This document shows, piece after piece, positions 1-8,472 of a DNA stretch of 64,000 bases. Below the pieces are notes generated by a model that saw nothing but the letters and a program-made list of their open reading frames with translations, searched no databases and had not been told where the DNA came from. The stretch is taken from contig NZ_KB890761.1 in assembly GCF_000373265.1 (NCBI RefSeq), positions 357,388-421,387 on the forward strand, written 5' to 3'. Positions within the stretch are counted from its first letter, which is position 1, and every line of letters starts with the position of its first letter. Position numbers and translations under genes: made by a program. The DNA is from Pontibacter roseus DSM 17521. Lineage in GTDB: Bacteria; Bacteroidota; Bacteroidia; Cytophagales; Hymenobacteraceae.

Positions 1-61
1 GCGTACTCTAACTTCTCTTTCCATTTATGGTTCTATCAAAAAGGCATTGCAAATGATGGCA

Positions 62-69
62 CAAAGGTA
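62..69 (-). promoter_or_regulatory. Possible -7 element for a gene leaving the window on the left
   Basis: On the minus strand this reads TACCTTTG, matching the Bacteroidota -7 consensus TAnnTTTG. It points toward position 1, so it would serve a gene that starts just outside the window. No clear TTG -33 element is seen at the expected distance. The rest of 1-189 shows no gene, only two copies of the iterated word at 113 and 131. Confidence 0.35.
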
Positions 70-189
70 CAAAATAAATTCTCGTTTCGGTAAGGTGTTG
101 CGTGCTGTAACCTATACCTGTACGTGGCGCAGGTATAAACATAACCTTTCATCTGCGTATCAGTTTTAGGATAATATCCCTACCTCCCC

Positions 190-1212
190 ATGCCCCGCAA
201 GACGCTGATAAAGATATGGTGCCTGCTCAAGGAGGCTGGCCTTGAGTTTATCGAGAATAACTCCTTTCAAAAAGGGGCGGCGCTGGCTTATTACACCATT
301 TTTGCGCTGCCGCCTATCCTGCTCATCATCATCAACGCCACGGGGTATTTCTTTGGGGAGAAGGCCGTGTCGGGGGAGGTATACTACCAAATCAAGGAAC
401 TCATTGGGTCGGAGGGTGCCTTTGAGGTGCAGCGGATGGTGGAGAACATCAACGAGATAACAGGATTCAACCTGGCCACCGTCATAGTGTTGGTCACGCT
501 CTTCATAGCCGCCACCGGCGTTTTCGTGTCGCTGCAGGATTCCCTCAACGAGGTATGGTATGTGCGGCCTGCACCCAAGCGGGGCTATCTGAAGCTGATT
601 CTGGACCGGTTCCTGTCTTTTGGAATGATTCTGGCCATCGCCATCCTGCTGATTTTGTCGCTGCTGGCGAACACCATTTTGGTAGCTGTGGGCGACTTTC
701 TCGATTCCCGCTTTTCGGGATGGGTGGTATACGTGCTGCGTGGGGGTAACCTGGTAACGGGCTTTGTGATGATGACCTTCCTGTTCGCCTGCATCTACAA
801 GTACCTGCCCGATGCCAAAATCAAGTGGCGCGATGTGTGGGTGGGGGCGCTGGTGACGGCCATCCTCTTCAACATTGGTCGGGAGGTGATTGGCCTATAC
901 CTGGGCACGAGCAACATCACCTCCATATACGGGGCGGCGGGCTCCGTGATTGTCATCCTGTTGTGGGTGTTCTATACCTCCCAAATCATCTTTTTCGGGG
1001 CCGTGTTCACGTTCGTCTACTCCCGCAAGTATGGCTTCAACATCTATCCGGCCGAGTATGCCGTGCGTTTCATCCGGCAGGAGGTGGAGGTGGGGCATAC
1101 CGCCGTGAACGCCGAGCCGGGTAAGTTCACCAAGGACATCTATGGGGAACAGGAGGCCAAGGAGGCAGCCGCGGAGCATGAAGGAGACAAATCAGCCGGG
1201 GAGAACATTTGA
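190..1212 (+). CDS. YihY/BrkB family inner-membrane protein
   Basis: 340 aa integral membrane protein of the YihY/virulence factor BrkB family. The family N-terminal signature is clear: an FQKGAALAYYTIFALPP stretch at residues 26-42 opens the first membrane segment, and further hydrophobic segments follow near 95-115, 141-168, 185-205, 218-238 and 248-276. The C-terminal 50 residues are charged (repeated Glu, Ala and Lys) and probably cytoplasmic. The family was once called ribonuclease BN, but that activity belongs to another protein and the true function is not settled. It stands alone: no gene precedes it and the next gene is convergent. The ATG start fits the family N-terminus. The family assignment is secure; no role is inferred. 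Confidence 0.85.
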   Translation: MPRKTLIKIWCLLKEAGLEFIENNSFQKGAALAYYTIFALPPILLIIINATGYFFGEKAVSGEVYYQIKELIGSEGAFEVQRMVENINEITGFNLATVIVLVTLFIAATGVFVSLQDSLNEVWYVRPAPKRGYLKLILDRFLSFGMILAIAILLILSLLANTILVAVGDFLDSRFSGWVVYVLRGGNLVTGFVMMTFLFACIYKYLPDAKIKWRDVWVGALVTAILFNIGREVIGLYLGTSNITSIYGAAGSVIVILLWVFYTSQIIFFGAVFTFVYSRKYGFNIYPAEYAVRFIRQEVEVGHTAVNAEPGKFTKDIYGEQEAKEAAAEHEGDKSAGENI

Positions 1213-1260
1213 GTTAAGGGGTGGTGGGAGTAGGACCTTCAGCGGCCTTGTCTATTTTGT

Positions 1261-1542
1261 CTAAAACGGGTAGAGAAAGATAAGGGTCAGGATGCAGATT
1301 CCCATGCCAAACAGACCTATTTTCTGCCGATACCTTCTGTAGGATACGAAGCCTAACACGGCTCCCGCAGTTTCGCCGATAGCTAAAACCATTCTGCTAG
1401 TCGCGCCCATGAAGTATGGCGTTACCGTATCCTGCAGCTCTCCTAACTCCTGCTGGTTCAGATTGAACTGATAGGTATAGTAGGTCACTAAAATCAGTCC
1501 TGTAATGCCAATCAATGCCGAAACGATTCCTATCTTCCTCAT
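1261..1542 (-). CDS. Small membrane protein of unknown function
   Basis: 93 aa with ATG start. Hydrophobic stretches lie at about residues 4-22, 45-65 (AIGETAGAVLGFVSY) and 76-92, so two or three membrane segments are likely, with a basic RRYRQK loop between the last two. I do not recognise a family. It lies between the convergent YihY-like gene and ridA, which is upstream on the same strand with a 103-bp gap containing one copy of the iterated word. It contains a further copy near 1473-1479. Codon use looks like that of neighbouring genes, which supports a real gene, but no function can be given. Confidence 0.6.
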   Translation of the reverse strand: MRKIGIVSALIGITGLILVTYYTYQFNLNQQELGELQDTVTPYFMGATSRMVLAIGETAGAVLGFVSYRRYRQKIGLFGMGICILTLIFLYPF

Positions 1543-1645
1543 GCTGCATCAGCCACGACTATTGAACAATGCCTGCCATACCTTGAGTCCGCCCCTAGGC
1601 AAGAGCCGGAGGCGGACTTAGGCTGCTGTTGATTGCTATACCTGC

Positions 1646-2026
1646 TTATAGCGCCGCGATGCAGGAAATCTCCACGTTCACGTCCTTTGGCAGGCGGCTC
1701 ACCTCCACCGTCTCGCGGGCAGGCGGGCTTTGTCGGAAATAGCTGCCGTAAGTCTCGTTTATCTTGCCGAAGTTGTTGAGGTCTTTCACGAAGATGGTGC
1801 ACTTGAGCACGTTCTCGAAGCCCATCCCTGCCTCTTGCAGTATGGCAAACAGGTTCTTCATGACCTGGTGTGTTTCCTCCTCAATGCTGCCGCTCACTAG
1901 TTCGCCGCTTTGTGGGTCCAGTGGGATTTGCCCGGACACGTACATGGTGCCGTTGTGAAGCGTCGCCTGGCTGTAGGGCCCTATAGCGGCTGGTGCATTG
2001 GCGGATGTGATGATGCTGTGCGTCAT
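1646..2026 (-). CDS. ridA: RidA family reactive enamine/imine deaminase
   Basis: 126 aa. RidA hydrolyses reactive 2-aminoacrylate and related enamines released by PLP enzymes, protecting PLP-dependent proteins. The sequence has the family N-terminus (APAAIGPYSQA) and the C-terminal block ARETVEVSRLPKDVNVEIS followed by CIAAL, including the conserved Arg that binds substrate carboxylate. The open frame extends much further upstream, but that part is antisense to the divergent gene; the ATG at 2026 gives the normal family length. The start faces the start of the divergent dehydrogenase-like gene across 48 bp, so the two probably share a control region. Confidence 0.93.
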   Translation of the reverse strand: MTHSIITSANAPAAIGPYSQATLHNGTMYVSGQIPLDPQSGELVSGSIEEETHQVMKNLFAILQEAGMGFENVLKCTIFVKDLNNFGKINETYGSYFRQSPPARETVEVSRLPKDVNVEISCIAAL

Positions 2027-2074
2027 AGTCTGAATGGTTTTAATATGTATCTTTACCATCAAAAGTACAGAAAT

Positions 2075-2758
2075 ATGCACATACTTGTTTTGTCTGGAGC
2101 CGAAATGGCCGCTGAGTTCAGGCAGAAGTTTCCGGAAGGGAGCCATGGCAACACCTATACCTTTCTGCACAGCCACAACCTGACTGATGAGCAACTCAAG
2201 CCCTCTGACGTGGTGTTTGACTTTCTGCTGCACGAGCAGCCGGAGCGCCTGAGCTATTATGCCCCGGAGCAGGTGGTGTTCTGCCACGCCGTGACGAAGC
2301 AACTGGCGGCGCTGGTGCGCGAATCGGGGGTGGAGACCTGCTGTACCCTTTTTGGATTCAATGGCTTACCTACCCTGTTCAACCGTCCGCTGCTGGAAGT
2401 GAGCCTTTACAGGGCAAGCGAAGCCGAAAAGCTCCGCAGCGTATGCGAACAGTTGGGCACAGACTACCAGGTAGTAGACGACCGCGTAGGTATGGCTACG
2501 CCCCGCATCATCAGTATGATTATCAACGAGGCCTGCTATACCTTGCAGGAAGGAACGGCCTCCATCCGGGACATCGACCTGGGCATGAAGCTGGGCACCA
2601 ACTACCCAAAAGGACCCTTTGAATGGGCCAATGGAATAGGTATAGCAAACGTGTACAACGTGCTGGAGGCGGTGTATGAAGACACCAAAGAAGAGCGCTA
2701 CAAAATCTGCTCACTGCTGAAGACGAAGTACCTGAAAGGAGAGAAGTTTGAGGTATAG
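2075..2758 (+). CDS. 3-hydroxyacyl-CoA dehydrogenase family protein with degenerate NAD domain
   Basis: 227 aa. The C-terminal half matches the 3HCDH C-terminal helical domain: IISMIINEACYTLQEG at about 146-161, then a GMKLGTNYPKGPFEWA block at about 172-187. The N-terminal half is short and does not show the GxGxxG dinucleotide motif expected of fatty-acid oxidation dehydrogenases; it begins MHILVLSG and carries no recognisable active-site His-Glu pair. Catalysis as a normal 3-hydroxyacyl-CoA dehydrogenase is therefore doubtful, though similar proteins are annotated in Cytophagales. The longer upstream frame is antisense to ridA and was trimmed to the ATG at 2075. The TAG stop is supplied by a copy of the iterated word (GAGGTATAG). 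A strong terminator follows. Confidence 0.75.
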   Translation: MHILVLSGAEMAAEFRQKFPEGSHGNTYTFLHSHNLTDEQLKPSDVVFDFLLHEQPERLSYYAPEQVVFCHAVTKQLAALVRESGVETCCTLFGFNGLPTLFNRPLLEVSLYRASEAEKLRSVCEQLGTDYQVVDDRVGMATPRIISMIINEACYTLQEGTASIRDIDLGMKLGTNYPKGPFEWANGIGIANVYNVLEAVYEDTKEERYKICSLLKTKYLKGEKFEV

Positions 2759-2891
2759 CGCTGCCTTTTTGAATCCCGAACCTGTTCAGTATTCGTTTGG
2801 TAGCTAGGCTTGCTAAGAGACAAAACATAGCTTCCTGGTCCGGTATCATTTCTGATTTCTCCCAATGGTCGAAATGACAATGAAGGAAACA

Positions 2892-2923
2892 AAAAGGGGG
2901 AAGCTGATTGGCTTCCCCCTTTT
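2892..2923. terminator. Intrinsic terminator between convergent genes
   Basis: Perfect 13-bp stem (AAAAGGGGGAAGC at 2892-2904 paired with 2911-2923), six-base loop, with A and T ends on both sides. It can serve the + strand dehydrogenase-like gene and, from the other strand, glmS. Confidence 0.85.
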
Positions 2924-2943
2924 GTCAGAATATATTACTGTGC

Positions 2944-4779
2944 TTACTCTACCGTCACAGACTTCGCCAGGTTGCGGGGCTGGTCTACGTTGCAACCGCG
3001 CATCACCGCGATGTGGTAAGACAGGAGTTGCAACGGAATAACCGACAACAACGGCACCAGGTGCTCGCTTGTCTCCGGAATCTCAATTACATAGTCCGCC
3101 ATGGCTGGTATAGTGGTATCGCCTTCGGTCACAATGGCTATGATTCTGCCTTTGCGCGCCTTCACCTCCTGTATGTTCGACACGATTTTCTCGTATGAGC
3201 TGTCCTTGGTAGCAATCACCACCACCGGCATATGCTCGTCAATCAAAGCGATTGGGCCATGCTTCATCTCAGCAGCCGGGTAGCCTTCCGCGTGTATATA
3301 GGAAATCTCTTTCAGCTTGAGTGCGCCTTCCAGGGCAACCGGGAAGTTGTACCCACGGCCCAGGTATAGGAAGTTGGTCGCATCTTTGAAGGTTGCCGAA
3401 ATCTCCTGAATCTGCACGTCAAGCAGCAAGGCACGCTCCACTTTAGCCGGGATGCTCTCCAGTTCCACCATCAGTTGGTGCAGCTTGGTCGTCTCCAGGG
3501 TGCCGCGCTTGCTTCCGATAATCATGGCAATCAGGGACAGCACCGTTACCTGTGCTGTGAAGGCCTTCGTGCTGGCAACGCCAATCTCCGGACCGGCGTG
3601 GGTATAGGCACCCGCATCGGTGGCGCGGGCAATAGAGGAACCCACCACGTTGCAGATGCCGAAGATGGTGGCGCCTTTGGACTTCGCTAATTCAAGGGCT
3701 GCCAGGGTGTCAGCGGTTTCACCAGACTGTGAAATGGCAATCACGATGTCACGCTCGCTGATGATGGGATTACGATAGCGGAACTCAGAGGCATATTCTA
3801 CCTCCACAGGTATACGCGCCAGGTCCTCAATCAGGTATTCGGCTACCAGACCGGCATGCCAGGAAGTACCGCAGGCCACAATGAGGATACGCTCCGCATT
3901 CACGAACTTGTTTTCGAACTCGCGGATGCCGCCCATCATCAGGTGGTTGCTTTCGGCAATCATGCGGCCGCGCATGCTGTCCAGGATGGAGCGTGGCTGC
4001 TCAAAAATCTCTTTCAGCATGAAATGCGGGTAACCACCTTTCTCGATGGACTCGAGGGCCATTTCCAGGCGCTGCACATAAGGCGTCTGCACCACGTCTT
4101 CCTTCGTACGTATTTCCAACTCACCGTCACGGATAACCACCAGTTCAAAGTCGTTCACATACACTACGTCATTGGTGTATTCAATGATAGGAGTGGCGTC
4201 AGAGGCCAGGAAGTACTCGCCTTCGCCTATGCCTACCACCAGCGGGCTGCCTTTGCGGGCGGCAATCAGGGTGTTCTGGTCTTCTTTGGAAAGCACCACG
4301 ATGGCGTAGGCGCCTACCACCTCATGCAATGCCAGGCGAACCGCCTCTGGCAGGGAGCACTTGCTGTTTTGCTGGATGTCTTCAATCAGGTTGATGAATA
4401 CCTCCGAGTCCGTCTCTGACTGGAAGGTATGTCCTTTCTCTAGTAGAAGTGTTTTTAGGGCTGCGTAGTTTTCAATGATGCCGTTATGGATAATCGCTAT
4501 TCGCTTAGAGCTCGAGTAATGCGGGTGTGCATTCACATCGTTCGGCTCCCCGTGTGTGGCCCAACGGGTATGGCCCATGCCTATGTGGCCATGTACATCC
4601 TTGTCTACAATGAATTCCTCAAGGTCGCTTACCTTGCCTTTTCTTTTGTAGACGCTCAGGTCTCCGTTCATCAGTGCTATGCCTGCGCTGTCATAGCCCC
4701 TGTACTCAAGTCGTTTCAAGCCTTTCAAAATGATAGGGCAAGCGTCTCTATGCCCTACGTAAGCTACAATTCCACACAT
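2944..4779 (-). CDS. glmS: Glutamine--fructose-6-phosphate aminotransferase (isomerizing)
   Basis: 611 aa, the usual length. It makes glucosamine-6-phosphate from fructose-6-phosphate and glutamine, the entry step to UDP-GlcNAc, peptidoglycan and LPS. The N-terminus MCGIVAYVG leaves Cys as the N-terminal nucleophile after Met removal, followed by the type II glutaminase domain (HTRWATHGEPN at about 71-81). Two SIS sugar-isomerase domains fill residues about 290-600, and the C-terminus DQPRNLAKSVTVE is the family ending. It is monocistronic: upstream lies the terminator of the DUF4270 gene, downstream a convergent terminator. No ribozyme-like leader was recognised in the short upstream gap. 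Confidence 0.97.
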   Translation of the reverse strand: MCGIVAYVGHRDACPIILKGLKRLEYRGYDSAGIALMNGDLSVYKRKGKVSDLEEFIVDKDVHGHIGMGHTRWATHGEPNDVNAHPHYSSSKRIAIIHNGIIENYAALKTLLLEKGHTFQSETDSEVFINLIEDIQQNSKCSLPEAVRLALHEVVGAYAIVVLSKEDQNTLIAARKGSPLVVGIGEGEYFLASDATPIIEYTNDVVYVNDFELVVIRDGELEIRTKEDVVQTPYVQRLEMALESIEKGGYPHFMLKEIFEQPRSILDSMRGRMIAESNHLMMGGIREFENKFVNAERILIVACGTSWHAGLVAEYLIEDLARIPVEVEYASEFRYRNPIISERDIVIAISQSGETADTLAALELAKSKGATIFGICNVVGSSIARATDAGAYTHAGPEIGVASTKAFTAQVTVLSLIAMIIGSKRGTLETTKLHQLMVELESIPAKVERALLLDVQIQEISATFKDATNFLYLGRGYNFPVALEGALKLKEISYIHAEGYPAAEMKHGPIALIDEHMPVVVIATKDSSYEKIVSNIQEVKARKGRIIAIVTEGDTTIPAMADYVIEIPETSEHLVPLLSVIPLQLLSYHIAVMRGCNVDQPRNLAKSVTVE

Positions 4780-4804
4780 ACGTTTTAAATTACATTAAAA
4801 AAAT

Positions 4805-4828
4805 AAAGGTACCCGTAAAGGTACCTTT
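4805..4828 (-). terminator. Terminator of the DUF4270 gene
   Basis: AAAGGTACC at 4805-4813 pairs with GGTACCTTT at 4820-4828. Read on the minus strand the hairpin is followed by an A/T tract (4793-4804), which fits rho-independent termination just downstream of the gene ending at 4851. Confidence 0.65.
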
Positions 4829-4850
4829 TTCCCTAGAAAGTATAAAATTT

Positions 4851-6227
4851 CTATTGAAGTTTTGAGTAGTAGAGAAGGAGCTTCACCGGCTGCGCCTCGG
4901 TGTTGGTGATGATAGCGCGGTATGGGTTCAACTGTGCACTGATTAGGCGCGTACGGGACTGCTGGTCAGCCGTTACGATGGCCGCGCCCAACAATAGTCC
5001 GTCGTTCTGTTTCTGGCCAAGCAAAAGTGCCTGCAGGTAAGACGTTATGTTGATGTTGTAGTAGCCCTTCGTCTTGTTATATGCAATTGCTGCCGGGTTG
5101 TCTGTAAGCGCTACTGGGGCGCCATCTATCTGTACGGCGCGTGGTGTGCCTGTGGCATCTGTCAGAATACGGTTGGAGCCGTTTGTCTCATACAGCACCA
5201 GTTGCGGCGGCACCGGGAGGTTGTTTCCGGTAGAGGAGGCCTTCACAGGTATAAGCAGCTCTGCACGGTTGATGATGAGGTTGCCCTGCAGGGTTTTCAG
5301 TTGCTCCAAATGTGGTAAATTCAACTTTGTCAGAAGCTGGGCGCCCGCCTGGACGTAAGTGTCACCCCCAGTCTCAGTTGATGGCACAAAGCTGCCCTTG
5401 GTCTGCAGGTTGGCAATGGCTGTGCCTGAGCGGTCTGTGGTTATGCGGCTAAAGTAACCGCCTGAGCCAATCACGAAGACGTGCGTCTTCTTTGTGCCGT
5501 CTCCTGCCGTGTAGTGCAGCGTGAGGTTAGAGCTGTTTGAGTTCAGGTTCAGACCCAACACGCTGGCATTGGCACCGTCAGGCGACATGATGGCCACTCC
5601 CCTGAAAAAGTTGAGGAAGCTGGTTTGGTTGGTGAAAGTCGGTTGACCTGACTGGGCCACAAACTGGTTCGCCAACTCAGGGCTCAGCTTGATACTCAGG
5701 ATTTTGGTTTTCTTAGTGGAAGTGCCGTCCACTGTCACTACTTCTACTCTTGGTTTGAAGGCCTTGGTGCCGAGTGGTGCCGGCTCGAAGGCTATTTCAG
5801 AGCTGGTGAAGTAAGATGTTTTCTCATCGAAGGCGCCCGTGAGACGGTGCACCTGCACCTGCAGGTCCTGCAGTGTGTCGGCATACTTGAAGCTATAGTC
5901 CAGGTTGAGCACCAGCGAGTCGGCCTTGGCGTTGTTGCCAAACGTCACGTTGGTCCCGCCCAGCCCTATCTCTGCAAAGGTAGCGGCGCTTGTCACGCCC
6001 AGCACAGGGTCGGCGTAGCGGCCCACCAAAGCGGTGGCGGCGCGGTACGATACGATGGAATCGCTCTGTAGCACAGTTCCGGTCTGGATGGTAACCGTGT
6101 CAGTGAATTCGGTGCCTATCAGGTTCTCGTCCTGTAGTTCCAGTCCAATGTCTGTAGGGTCTTCGCAGGCTGTAAGGGCGGCAAATGAGAAGAAGAAGAG
6201 GAATAATCTTCTAACGGCTGAGTTCAT
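4851..6227 (-). CDS. DUF4270 family outer-membrane-type lipoprotein
   Basis: 458 aa with the ATG at 6227. The N-terminus is a lipoprotein signal peptide: basic NSAVRR, a Phe/Leu-rich core and a lipobox LTAC near residue 20, followed by EDPTDIGLELQDENLIGT, which is typical of DUF4270 proteins of Bacteroidota. The remainder is beta-rich and Ser/Thr/Asn-rich. The function of the family is unknown. The start overlaps the end of the glycogen-synthase-like gene by 17 nt, so the two are translationally coupled and share the promoter at 7069-7099. An upstream extension of the frame runs into that gene in another frame and was rejected. A hairpin terminator lies 20-45 nt past the stop. Confidence 0.85.
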   Translation of the reverse strand: MNSAVRRLFLFFFSFAALTACEDPTDIGLELQDENLIGTEFTDTVTIQTGTVLQSDSIVSYRAATALVGRYADPVLGVTSAATFAEIGLGGTNVTFGNNAKADSLVLNLDYSFKYADTLQDLQVQVHRLTGAFDEKTSYFTSSEIAFEPAPLGTKAFKPRVEVVTVDGTSTKKTKILSIKLSPELANQFVAQSGQPTFTNQTSFLNFFRGVAIMSPDGANASVLGLNLNSNSSNLTLHYTAGDGTKKTHVFVIGSGGYFSRITTDRSGTAIANLQTKGSFVPSTETGGDTYVQAGAQLLTKLNLPHLEQLKTLQGNLIINRAELLIPVKASSTGNNLPVPPQLVLYETNGSNRILTDATGTPRAVQIDGAPVALTDNPAAIAYNKTKGYYNINITSYLQALLLGQKQNDGLLLGAAIVTADQQSRTRLISAQLNPYRAIITNTEAQPVKLLLYYSKLQ

Positions 6228-7026
6228 TATATAAGTTGAAGTATGAATCACACAGGTTGTCGTCGGCACTGATGGTATTGATATGCTTGTTTGTCCCCAC
6301 AAACTCATTGAACATTTCGTTGATGTTCTCGCTGAAGTTCTCGTTCGTTTTGATGACAGAGTCCGCATACTCCATGCCTATCTTGATAAAGCTGTCCAGG
6401 TCAGCCGACTGAAGGTGCGTCAGCATGCTGTCTTCGATATCAAGCATTTTCACTTTCTCCAGCAAGTCGCCGTCGAATTTGTGTTTGTACTCGTGGTTGT
6501 ATACCGTGAAAATAGACTTGGCATCCTTGAAGATGGGGTCTTTCTTGTAGGTCGTCTTCATGTACATCGGTATCAGGCCAGTCATCCAATCGTTGCAATG
6601 TACGATGTCTGGCTGCCAGCCCAGTTTCTTCACTGTCTCCAGCACGCCTTTGCAGAAAAAAATGGCCCGCTCGTCGTTGTCTTGGTGAAAGTTGTTATTC
6701 TTGTCAACGAAAACGGACTTTCTGTGAAAATAGTCTTCGTTATCTATAAAATATACCTGTAGTTTCGCATTCGGAATAGAGGCCACTTTAATCACCAACG
6801 GTTTCTCGTCATCACCGACAGCTATGTTGATGCCTGACAGGCGGACAACTTCATGCAAACGGTTCTTGCGCTCGTTTATTATGCCAAACTTTGGAACAAA
6901 GATACGGATTTCCATACCTCGCTCTTGCATCCCCTGTGGCAACGTGTTCAGAAATTCTGCTACTTTGGTGGTCTGTAAGAAAGGAAGGATTTCGGTGGCG
7001 GCGTAAAGGATTCGCAATTTTGACAT
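6211..7026 (-). CDS. Glycogen/starch synthase-like protein, GT5 N-terminal domain only
   Basis: 271 aa. It resembles the N-terminal Rossmann domain of glycogen synthase (GT5): ILYAATEILPFLQTTKVAEF at the start, a DNDERAIFFCKGVLE segment near 116-130 and PDIVHCNDWMTGLIPMY near 140-156. It is about half the length of GlgA and lacks the entire C-terminal GT-B domain. The ADP-glucose-binding KxGGL motif expected near the N-terminus is replaced by TTKVAEF. It is therefore unlikely to be an active synthase by itself. The ORF ends at a clean stop overlapping the next gene, and I see no downstream remnant of the missing domain, so this looks like a stable short form. It heads an operon with the DUF4270 gene and is divergent from panC. 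Confidence 0.8.
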   Translation of the reverse strand: MSKLRILYAATEILPFLQTTKVAEFLNTLPQGMQERGMEIRIFVPKFGIINERKNRLHEVVRLSGINIAVGDDEKPLVIKVASIPNAKLQVYFIDNEDYFHRKSVFVDKNNNFHQDNDERAIFFCKGVLETVKKLGWQPDIVHCNDWMTGLIPMYMKTTYKKDPIFKDAKSIFTVYNHEYKHKFDGDLLEKVKMLDIEDSMLTHLQSADLDSFIKIGMEYADSVIKTNENFSENINEMFNEFVGTNKHINTISADDNLCDSYFNLYNELSR

Positions 7027-7068
7027 GATATGTAGTTAAAAATTAAAGGCAAAGAGTAATGGGACGTG

Positions 7069-7099
7069 CAAAATTAGCATTTTTTATTCTAATTTTCAA
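7069..7099 (-). promoter_or_regulatory. Promoter of the GT5-like/DUF4270 operon
   Basis: Minus strand TTG (7097-7099), 20 nt, then TAATTTTG (7069-7076). Both elements and spacing match the Bacteroidota primary-sigma consensus. The start codon lies 42 nt downstream. Confidence 0.7.
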
Positions 7100-7116
7100 T
7101 TTAATCTTCTGTGACC

Positions 7117-7124
7117 TACTTTTG
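7117..7124 (+). promoter_or_regulatory. Likely -7 element of panC
   Basis: TACTTTTG matches TAnnTTTG. The -33 region holds only a weak TTTC at 7094-7097. It lies 38 nt before the panC ATG and back to back with the promoter at 7069-7099. Confidence 0.5.
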
Positions 7125-7162
7125 TCGGCTTTCACCAATTGCACAAATTTAGACCCTCTTAC

Positions 7163-8017
7163 ATGCAAGTTATAGAACAGGTCGCGTCAATCAGAACCAT
7201 TGTGCAGGCGTTGCGCTGCAGCGGCAAGCGCATCGGCTTCATCCCTACCATGGGTGCACTGCACGAGGGGCACCTGCAGCTGATGCGTGCTTCGGCCCGC
7301 GAGAACCACGTGACCATCTGCAGCATCTTCGTGAACCCCACTCAGTTCAACAACGCCTCCGACTATAAGCTATACCCCCGCACGTTGGAACAGGATACCA
7401 GCCTGCTGCAGACCGTAGGCTGCGATTACCTGTTCGCTCCGTCTGCGGAGGAGGTATACCCACAACAGTCGCTGCTGCGCTTTAGTTTCGGGGAGCTGGA
7501 GACGGTAATGGAGGGCACGCACCGGCCGGGGCACTTCCATGGCGTGGCCACCATCGTAGGCAAGCTCTTCAACCTGGTGCAGCCGCACAAGGCCTACTTC
7601 GGGCAGAAGGACCTGCAGCAGGTGGCGGTGGTGCGGCAACTGGTGCAGGGCCTGGGCTTTGACCTGGAGCTGGTGTGCCACCCGACGGTGCGCGAGGCTG
7701 ATGGGCTAGCCATGTCGTCGCGCAACAAGCGGCTCAACCCGGCGCAGCGGCAGCTCGCTACGCAGCTTTACAAAGTGCTGCAGCTGGCCAAGCAGGATTT
7801 GAAGCAGAAGCCGCTGGCAGGTATAAAAAGTGAGGTGGCTCATTACATGCAGCAGGTGGACGAGCTTTCGCTGGAGTACTTTGAGATTGCCGACCCCTAT
7901 ACCTTGCAGCCGGTGGAGGACCTGGGCCAGCGGGACGAGGTGGCGCTCTGCATTGCCGCTTATGTGGGGGAGGTGCGGCTCATCGACAACATCGTGGTGA
8001 ATCTAAACGAAATATAA
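7163..8017 (+). CDS. panC: Pantothenate synthetase
   Basis: 284 aa with the ATG at 7163; a TTG eight codons upstream would add a non-conserved tail and was rejected. PanC condenses pantoate and beta-alanine using ATP. Visible motifs are PTMGALHEGHLQL at 28-40 (the HxGH nucleotide-binding signature), FVNPTQF at 56-62, a GQKDLQQ block in the middle and the KMSKS-like MSSRNKRL loop. The C-terminal domain starts around 180. It is followed 99 bp later by panD, which makes its beta-alanine substrate, but panD has its own candidate promoter. It is GC-rich like the rest of the pan region. Confidence 0.97.
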   Translation: MQVIEQVASIRTIVQALRCSGKRIGFIPTMGALHEGHLQLMRASARENHVTICSIFVNPTQFNNASDYKLYPRTLEQDTSLLQTVGCDYLFAPSAEEVYPQQSLLRFSFGELETVMEGTHRPGHFHGVATIVGKLFNLVQPHKAYFGQKDLQQVAVVRQLVQGLGFDLELVCHPTVREADGLAMSSRNKRLNPAQRQLATQLYKVLQLAKQDLKQKPLAGIKSEVAHYMQQVDELSLEYFEIADPYTLQPVEDLGQRDEVALCIAAYVGEVRLIDNIVVNLNEI

Positions 8018-8086
8018 GTTGTTTTGGCTTGTAAAGGCACCACAGGTTGTGCAGAGGAGTTGGTAGTTAATCTGCAGCATATTGCA

Positions 8087-8094
8087 TAACTTTG
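8087..8094 (+). promoter_or_regulatory. Likely -7 element of the panD operon
   Basis: TAACTTTG matches TAnnTTTG and lies 22 nt before the panD ATG. A TTG at 8060-8062 is 24 nt upstream, longer than the usual 19-21, so the -33 element is uncertain. Confidence 0.5.
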
Positions 8095-8116
8095 CGGCCT
8101 GTTACAAAAACAAACC

Positions 8117-8464
8117 ATGTATATTGAGGTTTTAAAATCCAAAATCCACCGTTGCAGGGTCACGCAGGCCGAGCTCCACTATGTGGGCAGCATCACCATT
8201 GATGAGGACCTGATGGATGCCGCCAATGTGGTGGAGAACGAGAAAGTGCAAATCGTGAACATCAACAATGGGGAGCGCTTCGAGACCTATGTGATTAAAG
8301 GTGAGCGCGGAACCGGTACGGTGTGCCTGAACGGCCCTGCGGCACGCAAAGTGCAGGTAGGGGATATTGTGATTGTCATCTCTTACTGCTCAATCAAGTT
8401 TGAGGACGCGAAGGAGCACAAACCTACGCTGGTGTTCCCTGACCAGCATAACCGCCTGGTGTAA
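8117..8464 (+). CDS. panD: Aspartate 1-decarboxylase (pyruvoyl enzyme)
   Basis: 115 aa, normal length. PanD decarboxylates aspartate to beta-alanine for pantothenate synthesis. The proenzyme cleaves itself between Gly24 and Ser25 in HYVGSITID, creating the N-terminal pyruvoyl group; this motif is intact. The conserved [12 protein letters not shown] block is present near 74-85. It leads a tight gene group: the flippase-like gene begins 8 bp after its stop, then the heptose adenylyltransferase and a peptidase follow. It is functionally paired with panC just upstream. Confidence 0.97.
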   Translation: MYIEVLKSKIHRCRVTQAELHYVGSITIDEDLMDAANVVENEKVQIVNINNGERFETYVIKGERGTGTVCLNGPAARKVQVGDIVIVISYCSIKFEDAKEHKPTLVFPDQHNRLV

Positions 8465-8472
8465 GCCACTCG

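Noticed and set aside
2027..2302. N-terminal extension of the ridA frame to 218 aa
   Set aside because: The extra 92 residues are antisense to the divergent gene and absent from RidA proteins; the ATG at 2026 gives the family length.
3856..4419. 187-codon open frame on the + strand inside glmS
   Set aside because: It is an antisense shadow of a highly conserved gene with no plausible protein features.
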